Source of the DNA: CAJKWP01 sp964554475
GTDB taxonomy: Bacteria; Bacillota; Clostridia; Christensenellales; UBA1242
DNA: 7,519 bases
Direction: 5' to 3'
Assembly: GCA_964554475.1 (NCBI GenBank)
Contig: CAZKOT010000047.1
Span: forward strand, 1-7,519
Numbering within the stretch: the stretch's first letter is position 1; the number at the start of each line of letters is the position of its first letter. The notes below the pieces were generated by a model that did not search any database, was not told where the DNA came from, and worked only from the letters and a program-made list of their open reading frames with translations. Below are positions 1-6,700 of the stretch, piece by piece. The position numbers and the translations under genes were made by a program.

Positions 1-18
1 CAAATGGTGTAGTATTTT

Positions 19-192
19 TTATTGTCCCTTCAGGATATAGCATCCAACCACTATACCAAAGATTGCCATTAAGTTACGAAATATTGTTCTTAACCATTCT
101 GGTTTGTTTGGCACAAGGAAATGATCCCATTCTATCCAACTTGTATCAATAATTTGTCCATTTACTTCTTCGTAATTATCAAATAATCCCAT
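19..192 (-). CDS. Small membrane-anchored hypothetical protein (57 aa)
   Basis: I do not recognise a family. The frame starts at ATG (190-192) and ends in TAA (19-21), giving 57 residues. An AAGGAG sequence lies at 205-210, about 12 nt upstream, which is a little far for ideal spacing. Residues 1-33 are polar and acidic with three tryptophans in the whole protein (W19, W22, W33). Residues about 35-55 form one hydrophobic segment (core LMAIFGIVVGCYIL) preceded by arginines, so a single C-terminal membrane anchor with the N-terminus in the cytoplasm is likely. There is no signal peptide and no cysteine motif. It lies downstream of the recombinase remnant on the same strand, separated by a probable terminator, so it may be accessory cargo of the same decayed element. 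Function is unknown. The RBS and clean reading frame make a real gene likely but unproven. Confidence 0.55.
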   Translation of the reverse strand: MGLFDNYEEVNGQIIDTSWIEWDHFLVPNKPEWLRTIFRNLMAIFGIVVGCYILKGQ

Positions 193-221
193 ATTATATC
201 AAATCTCCTTTTAAAATGCAA

Positions 222-252
222 AAAAGTTGAAGGACATTATCTTTCAACTTTT
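222..252 (-). terminator. Probable intrinsic terminator
   Basis: A 10-bp perfect inverted repeat (AAAAGTTGAA at 222-231 with TTCAACTTTT at 243-252) encloses an 11-nt loop. On the minus strand the stem runs into six Ts followed by GC, which suits termination of leftward transcripts from the recombinase remnant before the small gene at 19-192. On the plus strand the following sequence is less T-rich. Confidence 0.5.
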
Positions 253-313
253 ATAAATATTCTAATTGATTCTAATATGTAATTTATCCATATGCAAGAT
301 TTAGTGACATTTT

Positions 314-486
314 TTATTTGAATTGTTCGTTTATTATATTTGCCGTTTTATTAAGCTGTCTACTGAGTTGTAGTTGCGGATTGTGGTAGTGACTTCTCTG
401 TGGCCAAGTAGCATTAGAGTTATTTTTGGATTGACACTATTTTCAAACATAATGTTAGAGAATATTGCCTCATTCTCACTGGAGCA
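314..486 (-). pseudogene. Decayed tyrosine recombinase (integrase) C-terminal fragment
   Basis: The minus strand encodes a typical C-terminal end of a phage/ICE integrase: IMFENSVNPK, then LMLLGHREVTTTIRNYNSVD. The LLGH box supplies the conserved G-H pair, and the tyrosine of TTTIRNYNS sits where the nucleophile belongs. The gene is broken. In the longest frame it stops at 334-336 (after LIKRQI), whereas shifting frame near 343-346 restores a plausible tail (TANIINEQFK) ending at 314-316. At about 465 the expected LRHTF box is also out of frame: the DNA TGAGGCAATATTC reads as L-R-H-T/I-F only if one base is added, and the retained frame shows ENEAIF instead. Upstream of 486 nothing recognisable remains, so the catalytic N-terminal arginine and the DNA-binding domain are gone. 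It lies immediately left of tRNA-Thr 3' half copy 1, the usual place for an integrase beside its attachment site. It is a fossil and not functional. Confidence 0.7.
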
Positions 487-563
487 AATAAATTTTGTAT
501 GCCAAAGTGCTTGAAAAAATGGGCATTTTTATATATTTTTACGCAGATGAAACAAAAGTATTT

Positions 564-608
564 TTGGTAAGGACGGGATCATGAGTTCAAGCCCCATCAT
601 CAGCTCCA
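564..608 (+). repeat. tRNA-Thr(GGT) 3' half, att-like copy 1
   Basis: The bases fit tRNA positions 32-76 without gaps: loop TTGGTAA (T33, anticodon GGT at 566-568), positions 39-43 GGACG, 44-48 GGATC, T-stem ATGAG/CCCAT (581-585/593-597, one A-C mismatch), T-loop TTCAAGC (586-592), acceptor strand CATCAGC (598-604), discriminator T, CCA (606-608). The sequence before T32 (TATTT at 559-563) does not pair with positions 39-43, and no D-arm or 5' acceptor strand precedes it, so this is a 3' half and not a gene. A strong terminator follows within 5 nt, as after a native tRNA. Identity as threonine rests on the GGT anticodon. The shape matches an attachment site with crossover in the anticodon loop. 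Confidence 0.75.
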
Positions 609-612
609 AAAG

Positions 613-649
613 AAAAATCTCTAAAAAACAGGCATTTTTAGAGATTTTT
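613..649. terminator. Strong bidirectional intrinsic terminator
   Basis: A perfect 15-bp inverted repeat (613-627 with 635-649, core TCTC/GAGA) closes a 7-nt loop (ACAGGCA) and has poly-A/poly-T arms on both sides. On the plus strand it directly follows the tRNA fragment (copy 1) and may be the original tRNA terminator. On the minus strand it would end the nitronate monooxygenase transcript, whose stop codon lies 73 nt away. Confidence 0.8.
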
Positions 650-721
650 TATTCTTATAAATTATTCAAAATTATGCCCAAAAAATATTTGCATACTTTT
701 TGTCATTTTTGCAACCATAAT

Positions 722-1822
722 TTATGCGTTTGCTTTAGAGGCCAAACTTAAACGACATGCTCTGTTAAATCCCCTCATCAATTTATTGATTAATTCCTTC
801 ACTGTTATAATCTTTTTAGTTCTGTATGCATTCGCCCCAGCAAAAGCAAAACCTTGACTCATTAGACCCTTTTGTGCATTTATTAGTGCCAATGAAATAC
901 AATATGGACTGCTTTCACCCTTGCATGACACAATACAATGATAAGGACAACCAAAAGGATGTTTCTTTTTTTGCTCAACCTCACGTATAAAGTCATTATT
1001 AATAGCTCTGCCCGGCATTCCCACAGGACTATCTATTATTTTTATATCTTCTTTGCGACATTGAATATAAGCATTTTTAAAGTTTTGGGAAGCATCACAC
1101 TCTGTTGTTGTAACAAAACGCGTCGCCATCTGAACGCCAGAAGCACCTAATGACATCATATTGAATATATCTTTGCCGGTAAAAATTCCACCTGCAGCAA
1201 TAACAGGAATTGCTTTTTTATATTTCTCTTCAAAAGGCGCCACTGCTTCAATTACTTGTGTTAAAATTTTGTCTAAAGAATAGTTTTTATCATCAATCTG
1301 TTCTGGCTTAAAACCCAAATGACCTCCAGCTTTTGGTCCTTCAACCACGAAGGCATCGGGAAGATAATTAAATTTTTCTTTCCAATATTTGGTTAATAAC
1401 ACAGCGGCCCTTGCCGACGATACAATGGGAACAAGTTTTGTCACTGAATTTTCTTTTAAATATGAAGGCAAATCTAAAGGTAACCCCGCTCCGCTAAATA
1501 TTATGTCAATACCTTCCTCAATAGAAGTGCTGACCATATCGGAATAGTTTGATAAGGCAACCATTATGTTAACTCCCACTATGCCTTTAGTCATCTCCCT
1601 TGCTTTTTTTATTTCTTTTTTTAAGGCTCTGATATTGGCCTCTCTATAATTATTATGTAAATCGGGTTCAAACATGCCCAAACAAGCCGCCGAAATAACT
1701 CCTATTCCGCCTTCGTTTGCCACTGCTGATGCCAATCCGGACATCGAAATACATACTCCCATACCTCCTTGAATAATGGGAATTTTAGCAATTAAATTAC
1801 CAATTTTTAAATTTTTTATCAT
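722..1822 (-). CDS. Nitronate monooxygenase / 2-nitropropane dioxygenase-like FMN protein
   Basis: This 366-residue protein is an FMN-dependent TIM-barrel enzyme of the nitronate monooxygenase family, which oxidises alkyl nitronates to carbonyl compounds and nitrite in the cytoplasm. Family marks in order: PIIQGGMG (residues 15-22), VNIMVAL (84-90), EGPKAGGHLG (161-170) with the conserved catalytic-type His168, the phosphate-binding AAGGIFTG (209-216), and GASGVQMATRF (226-236). The C-terminal part has a cysteine cluster, C292-X3-C296-X3-C300-X7-C308, and a tail (AFAGANAYRTKKI) that I recall from clostridial members of this family; its role is unclear. FabK-type enoyl-ACP reductase is the main alternative, but no fatty-acid genes are near. 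The start is well supported: AAGGAG at 1829-1834, 6 nt from ATG. It appears intact and monocistronic, ending at the 613-649 terminator. It is visibly less A+T-rich than cas13a, so it may be an older chromosomal gene rather than recent cargo. Confidence 0.9.
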   Translation of the reverse strand: MIKNLKIGNLIAKIPIIQGGMGVCISMSGLASAVANEGGIGVISAACLGMFEPDLHNNYREANIRALKKEIKKAREMTKGIVGVNIMVALSNYSDMVSTSIEEGIDIIFSGAGLPLDLPSYLKENSVTKLVPIVSSARAAVLLTKYWKEKFNYLPDAFVVEGPKAGGHLGFKPEQIDDKNYSLDKILTQVIEAVAPFEEKYKKAIPVIAAGGIFTGKDIFNMMSLGASGVQMATRFVTTTECDASQNFKNAYIQCRKEDIKIIDSPVGMPGRAINNDFIREVEQKKKHPFGCPYHCIVSCKGESSPYCISLALINAQKGLMSQGFAFAGANAYRTKKIITVKELINKLMRGFNRACRLSLASKANA

Positions 1823-1861
1823 TTATTACTCCTTAATTCTTACCTTTTTTTAGTTTCTTTT

Positions 1862-1888
1862 ATTATAGTGAATATTCATGTTTTTCAA
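1862..1888 (-). promoter_or_regulatory. Candidate promoter for the nitronate monooxygenase gene
   Basis: On the minus strand, TTGAAA (1883-1888) and a perfect TATAAT (1862-1867) are separated by 15 nt, shorter than the usual 17. Transcription would start near 1855, leaving a leader of about 33 nt with the AAGGAG site. The short spacing keeps confidence low. Confidence 0.35.
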
Positions 1889-1949
1889 TTATAGATAGTT
1901 CGGTTCCACTCTTATCCATATTCTTGTATCCAGCAAACATGATTTTTTA

Positions 1950-1958
1950 ATTATAGCA
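1950..1958 (-). promoter_or_regulatory. Candidate extended -10 promoter, minus strand
   Basis: The minus strand reads TGCTATAAT (TATAAT at 1950-1955), an extended -10 element. The nearest -35 candidate, TTTACA, is 19 nt upstream. It could drive the flavoprotein gene with a leader of about 120 nt, as an alternative or second promoter to the one at 1862-1888. Confidence 0.35.
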
Positions 1959-2268
1959 CATCACACACAATAATTGTAAAATTAAATTCCAACTGATTAT
2001 GTAAATTAATATATAATTAAGGAAAAAAAGAAAAGGTCAGCTTTTTGAAATTTGAATTATAACTTATTTTCTAATCTAATATTTTGAACAATATACTAAT
2101 AAGCAAATAACTATTTAATAAATTTGCAATATAAATTCCACAAATCCCTATTACATTCAATTGCATTACTTTGGTATTAGTTTGGTTGCAAAAATATATT
2201 TTAAGTTAAAATTCTTAAAAATATGGGTGCAAGGTTAATATTTACCTTTTGCGTTTGGCCTGTTTCCT
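1959..2268. other. AT-rich intergenic stretch without a supportable gene
   Basis: This stretch between the flavoprotein promoters and the second tRNA fragment holds no frame with both a ribosome binding site and recognisable content. The only modest frame is a 31-residue hydrophobic one on the minus strand (2071-2166) with no RBS. No recombinase remnant is visible to the left of tRNA copy 2, unlike copy 1. Confidence 0.5.
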
Positions 2269-2313
2269 TTGGTAATGCGAAAATAATGAGTTCAAGTCTC
2301 GTCAACAGCTCCA
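2269..2313 (+). repeat. tRNA-Thr(GGT) 3' half, att-like copy 2
   Basis: Like copy 1, this fits tRNA positions 32-76 with no gaps: loop TTGGTAA (anticodon GGT at 2271-2273), TGCGA (39-43), AAATA (44-48), T-stem ATGAG/CTCGT (2286-2290/2298-2302, all five pairs formed, one G-T), T-loop TTCAAGT (2291-2297), acceptor strand CAACAGC (2303-2309), T73, CCA (2311-2313). The preceding TTCCT does not pair with 39-43 and no 5' half is present. It differs from copy 1 at several positions in the variable region and acceptor strand, so the copies are old or derive from slightly different tRNA genes. Confidence 0.7.
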
Positions 2314-2370
2314 ATAAAATAACTTTAAAACTTTGTGTAATAATATTAATTATTGCTTTATTTTTTTTGC

Positions 2371-2400
2371 TTGTAAAAATTAAGTTTTATGTGCTATAGT
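2371..2400 (+). promoter_or_regulatory. Candidate promoter upstream of the M23 peptidase gene
   Basis: TTGTAA (2371-2376) and an extended -10, TGCTATAGT (TATAGT 2395-2400), are separated by 18 nt. Transcription would start near 2407, giving a leader of roughly 130 nt that includes the tRNA tip at 2457-2484. Confidence 0.4.
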
Positions 2401-2423
2401 TTATCAAATCAGAATATGGCAAG

Positions 2424-2432
2424 TGCTATAAT
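2424..2432 (+). promoter_or_regulatory. Second extended -10 element upstream of the M23 peptidase gene
   Basis: TGCTATAAT (TATAAT at 2427-2432) is a perfect extended -10 without a clear -35. It lies 32 nt downstream of the first candidate and shares the GTGCTATA core with it. Either or both may serve the peptidase gene at 2537. Confidence 0.4.
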
Positions 2433-2456
2433 ATTCGTTACAAATCGGGTTTGATG

Positions 2457-2484
2457 ATAAATTTAAATCCTGTCCTCTCCACCA
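2457..2484 (+). repeat. 3' tip of another tRNA (T-loop, acceptor strand, ACCA)
   Basis: The segment reads as T-loop TTTAAAT (2462-2468), T-stem 3' strand CCTGT (2469-2473), acceptor strand CCTCTCC (2474-2480), A73 and CCA (2482-2484). The partner strand (ATAAA, 2457-2461) pairs at only three of five positions, so the T-arm is decayed. No matching GGAGAGG 5' strand is upstream. Discriminator A and this acceptor differ from the threonine copies, so it comes from another tRNA; tyrosine- or leucine-type tRNAs are possible but cannot be decided here. It may be another attachment-site relic. Confidence 0.45.
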
Positions 2485-2536
2485 TACTATATAAATTAGA
2501 GAATCAAATTTAAATATTTAATTAAAAGGCATGCAA

Positions 2537-3199
2537 ATGGATAGAATAAAAAAAAGAAACCTAATAATTATTTGTGTTTTAATACCTGTTGTTGCTATTT
2601 CTATTTTTTTAGGATTTAATATTTTTAAAAAGTCTGAAAGTATTGATGATTTGATAAAAAAATTAGATAAAGGTTTTTCAAATTTGGACACATTTGAATT
2701 AGAAGCACCTTTTGACACATCACGATTAAGTGATTATAGATTGGTGTCTACTTCATCGCCCGAGCATATGGGCATTGATTTTTTTTCAAATAATAGTGTT
2801 TCATCAATACCTTTTTTATCAATGATTGATGGCGTTGTTACTCGTGTTGAATCGTGGGTCATGGAAAATCAAGGTGGTTTTGATAATTGGGCATATAGAA
2901 TAATTATTGCAATTAATTCAAAATATATAATATTATTGAATTTTGAAACTTTTGGGCATACAGAAGAAATTAAACAATTGCAAGAAAATAACATTTTTGT
3001 TAAAGAAGGAGATTTAATAAAAAAAGGAAATCCAATTGGTAATTTGATTATTGGTAGTCAGTTTGCACATATTCATTACAGTTTAAAACTTTCAAATGTT
3101 CCAGATTCAGAAAGTTGGTTAGTACCTGAGCCTTATTTTAGTAATACGGCAGTAGAACTTATTAATGATGTTTTTGGATATCAAGCAATAGTTCGGTAA
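2537..3199 (+). CDS. Membrane-anchored M23/LytM-type metallopeptidase
   Basis: This 220-residue protein (counting from the second ATG) begins with basic residues and a hydrophobic segment at about 8-29 with no lipobox cysteine, so it is probably an uncleaved signal anchor with the rest outside the membrane. The C-terminal half has the M23 peptidase signature: HMGID (H77-X3-D81) and HIH (H178, H180), which are the zinc-binding and catalytic positions of LytM-type peptidoglycan endopeptidases. GDLIKKGNPIG between them matches the usual beta-strand turn of the family. All key residues are present, so activity on peptidoglycan crosslinks is plausible. The start at 2537 is chosen because AAAAGG (2524-2529) is 7 nt away, against 1 nt for the ATG at 2531. 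No cotranscribed partner is seen. It lies alone between tRNA fragments, and its stop codon falls in the first bases of copy 3. A nonenzymatic role is possible. Confidence 0.8.
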   Translation: MDRIKKRNLIIICVLIPVVAISIFLGFNIFKKSESIDDLIKKLDKGFSNLDTFELEAPFDTSRLSDYRLVSTSSPEHMGIDFFSNNSVSSIPFLSMIDGVVTRVESWVMENQGGFDNWAYRIIIAINSKYIILLNFETFGHTEEIKQLQENNIFVKEGDLIKKGNPIGNLIIGSQFAHIHYSLKLSNVPDSESWLVPEPYFSNTAVELINDVFGYQAIVR

Positions 3200-3239
3200 A
3201 AATATGTACTCACGGGTTCAATTCCCATCATCAGTTCCA
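3193..3239 (+). repeat. tRNA-Thr 3' half, att-like copy 3 (divergent)
   Basis: The clear part is 3212-3239: T-stem ACGGG/CCCAT (one C-A mismatch), T-loop TTCAATT, acceptor strand CATCAGT, T73 and CCA (3237-3239). It closely matches the other two copies (TTCAA..CCCATCATCAG in copy 1). Upstream, TCGGTAA (3193-3199) resembles the anticodon loop with GGT, but position 33 is C and there are 12 rather than 10 nt before the T-stem. Either two bases were inserted or the match at this end is chance. GGTAA includes the stop codon of the M23 gene. No 5' half is present. Confidence 0.55.
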
Positions 3240-3356
3240 AAACATAATAAAAAACTGAATAATTTAAATAATAAAATTTCTTAATTTAATTGAAATAAAC
3301 TAAAGAATTTTAAATCAAAATTATTATGAATTATAATTATAAGGGATTTTATTTTT

Positions 3357-3636
3357 CTATTCACCTTTTAAGTTTAAAATAAATTCGTCTTCAACCTTGC
3401 ACCACCAACTCGGGTCATGTTTGGGTAAATCTTCCAAATATCTTCATCTGTTACTGTGCTATTTCTTACAACTTCCAAATCTTCAATTTTTATCGTTGCA
3501 GAAATATCATCATTCGTTGCTTTCGTAAAATCAAAAGTCCCACTTCTTATTGGAGCAAGAATATCCCTCGTCCCTTTTTTAATACTTCACTTTCATAATC
3601 ATTTGAAACTACTCTAACTCTATCTAAATATTTCAT
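3357..3636 (-). pseudogene. Frameshifted small hypothetical gene downstream of cas13a
   Basis: The frame opens at ATG 3634-3636 as MKYLDRVRVVSNDYESE and soon hits a stop. Shifting frame at the A6G3 run (about 3572-3580) continues as GTRDILAPIRSGTFDFTK and TIKIEDLEVVRNSTVTDEDI, and a second shift near GATATTTGG (about 3438-3444) gives LEDLPKHDPSWWCKVEDE and FILNLKGE ending at TAG 3357-3359. Stitched together this resembles a small acidic protein of about 100 residues that I recall as common in Clostridia and without a known function. The recall is from memory, so treat the family as unnamed. The total length is not a multiple of three, in line with unrepaired indels. It lies 69 nt downstream of cas13a on the same strand, with a weak ribosome binding site. 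It is probably inactive unless the shifts are sequencing errors. Confidence 0.6.
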
Positions 3637-3705
3637 TTTTCAGCCTAAACAAAACTTTTTTGCCATTGAAAAAAATATTTTTAACTTTTTTATTGTTGAA
3701 ATTAA

Positions 3706-6700
3706 TTAAATTAAGTTAAATATATTTTTAATTTTTTGCAAAAATTCTGCTTCATAAAAATTAGTAATAATTTTATCTTCTTTTGGAATGTTCTTAACTT
3801 TCTCGAAATGAGTTATTTTTTTGCTTATTATTTGTCCACAAATTGATTTGTTTAATGATTGAAATTTCAAAGATATAGCAAGATTATTTTGATCAAACAA
3901 TTTAATAAAGGCGGGTGTAATTGTATTTTTTATATTTCTGTCAAATGATAATAAATTTCTCAAATCATTAATTATTGTTGTGAGTTCTACTTTATTATTT
4001 TGCAATAATTGCAAATGAGCAAAATTTTCGCGAATAGTTTTCCAATTATAATTAATATCAAGATTATAATTATATAAATTATTAAAACAATTTCTTAAAT
4101 CAGGGAAAATTATAGTGCCATTATTTTTCTCATTTGCTATTTCTCTAAAATTTTGTGTGCCTTCATTTTCAATTGTAGAAATTGCTTCAAAAGATTTTTC
4201 TTTTTTTAACTTATTAACATTTTTATCAACGATAAATTCATAAAAGTAAGAATAAAAAAGATTTACGAAATTCTTTTCCCATAAACTTACAAAGTTAATA
4301 GGTTTAGATAAAACTTTCATGATTAATTTGTGAATATTATAAATTTGAGTAAAATAAATTTTATTTTTTAAGTTATTGTATGCATTTATTTCATTAACCA
4401 ATTTTTTATATTCACATAATTTATCAGCCAATTTCTTTTTTTCTTTCAATAATTCATCATGTAACTTATCTCTTTTATCTGTTAAAGTTTCGTTTTTTAA
4501 ATTATTATTAGCATTTATTTTCTTAACCAAATGGTAATATTCTCGAGATTTTTCAGACAATTCCCTATCTTTTTCTAATATCTCTTCATGTAATTTGTTT
4601 CTTTCATCAATTACATTTTTAATATCTTTTTTCTTTTCTAAAAACTTTTTCACATCATCTTTTGTAATTTTGCAATTGTGAAAATTGTATTCAATAATTC
4701 TTAATGTTCCATATTTTTTAAGAAGATAAAGTTCCTTGAAAAATACCAAGTCAGTTTTATTATTATAATAAGGTTCAAGTTTTTCTTTTAAAACATCTTT
4801 ATCCACAAACTTTTCAACAATTTTATCATAACTTTGTTGACTACAATTAACACAATTATCGTTTGTAATTTTACATAACTGTAAAATATTTATTTGGTCT
4901 TTGAATCCATCATTTTTTTGAAATTTTATTAGTTTTTGTTGCAATTCATTTAATAGTTCATTGTTTAATAGTTTTGCAAAAGTAAAAAAACTAATATTTT
5001 TATCTTCTGTATTAATCACTGGTATTGAAATAGTCAAAAAATCTGCATTAAATTCTTTATTTTCTGTTTCGGTTGTTTTAAAATCAATATTCTTAAACAT
5101 ATTCTTAATATAACTATCAAATCCAAAAGCAGTTATATCAAGCAAAAATGAAAAATATACATTTTTTTCATCTTCTTTATCCTTTTTATTTTTTTCTTTT
5201 TTATGTTTTTCTTCCTTTTCAATTGCTTGAAGTGTTATTTTACTTTGCAATTTAAATAAATAATCTTTAATATCCTCTTTTGTCGTTCCTGAAAATTCGT
5301 TTAATATATCAATATTTGCATTTGGAAAATTATTTAAAGTACTTATTTTTCTATTACTTGCTCCTATAACTGCTGTTTTAAACTCGACTGGATTACTTAA
5401 GAATTTATTTTTAAAATCATATTCATAAATAATTTTAAACAAATTCATTATTGCCAAATCTTGATCAGTTTCTTTTGAAAAAATTGAATCAACTTTTATA
5501 TTAAGGAAATTACTTACAATATTTTTTCCCCTTTCAATCATTTTGTTAAAACTAGGCAAATTTTCATTTTGCTCAAATTCATCAATTGTAATTTTTTCAA
5601 AAACTTTTTTCAATAAATCAATAGAAAAAAAGTCAAAAATCTTCATGCTTATAAGTTTTTGAATTATAGCATTCCTAAATTCTTTTTTTTCTTTTTCAAA
5701 TAGATTTTTTAGATAGATATTAGCTACATATTTTTCATTATTATTATTAATACTTTCATACTCAATTACATTAAAAATTTCATTATAAGCATTTTTACTG
5801 CAATGATATACGTTGTTTCTTATGCTCTGAATTGAGCCCCTGATTGCCCAAATTAAATCTCTGAATTTATTATCAGGCATATTTTCTAAACCTTCAATGT
5901 TATAAAACATTTTGGTTAATTCTTTAGTTTCAATATCTATGCTTTTCATGTTATCCAATAATTTAGAAAGGTTATCTTTTGTTAATAAATCTTTTTCAAA
6001 ATTAGTATGTTTTAATATATTTGCTAAATTATTTGTGGCAAAAACACATGATTCAATAATTTTTCTAGTCAATGCTTCTTCGCTGGCAATAATAACTAAA
6101 TCATCTGTATTAAATTCCTTTTTGTCCCAATTTATTTTACTATTTGAAATTTGGTTTTGATCAAATTCCAAACCATATTTTTTGATTATCTTCCCTTCCC
6201 TAATCATAAACTGAGTAATTAAGTTTTTTATTATTCCCCTAATAGAATTTTTAGCTGTGTTTTCATCTAAATCATTACTAGTTTTTTTATTTCTTATAAA
6301 ATTTAAAAAGTATTTTTCAACTGTATCAATATATATTTTTTCTAAAAATTCTTTTATCTCATCATCAGGCAAATTATCATGAAGTTCCTTTTTATAACCA
6401 AATAAAAAATAAATAAAATTATTTTTATTTTTTAAATTATTCTGTTTACTTTTGCATTCTTTAACAAATTTTTCAATGTTAAATTTCTCTTCAACTTTTT
6501 TAACTTTATTCATAAAATTTTTAAAAGAATTTATTAAGCCATTGTTAATGATTTCTTTTTTTAATATATTTAATAATTTGCTCTTTTCTGTGTTGTAAAT
6601 AATTTCGTTATTATTATCAATTGTAAACAAAAACTTATTATTTTTAATGCTCTTTTTTACATTATTTTTTCTTTTTTTAATTTTTTCTTCAATAATTTTA

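Noticed and set aside
541..608. A complete tRNA or tmRNA gene at copy 1
   Set aside because: No D-arm or 5' acceptor strand is upstream, and the bases before the anticodon loop do not pair with those after it. The fit to tRNA positions 32-76 favours a tRNA-Thr fragment over a tmRNA end.
938..1150. Open frame antisense to the flavoprotein gene, and similar ones antisense to cas13a and the M23 gene
   Set aside because: They lie wholly inside well-supported genes on the opposite strand, lack ribosome binding sites and show no family features.
2071..2166. 31-residue hydrophobic frame on the minus strand
   Set aside because: No ribosome binding site and no recognisable content; short hydrophobic frames are expected by chance in A+T-rich DNA.
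707..2195. 13-bp inverted match (TGGTTGCAAAAAT) flanking the flavoprotein gene, suggestive of transposon ends
   Set aside because: A match this short is near chance level for an A+T-rich 7.5-kb window, there is no transposase and no target-site duplication was seen.
2537..3199. The M23 peptidase as a dedicated CRISPR accessory protein
   Set aside because: It is on the other strand, over 3.9 kb from the array, with a tRNA relic and a pseudogene between it and cas13a; nothing in the sequence ties it to the system.
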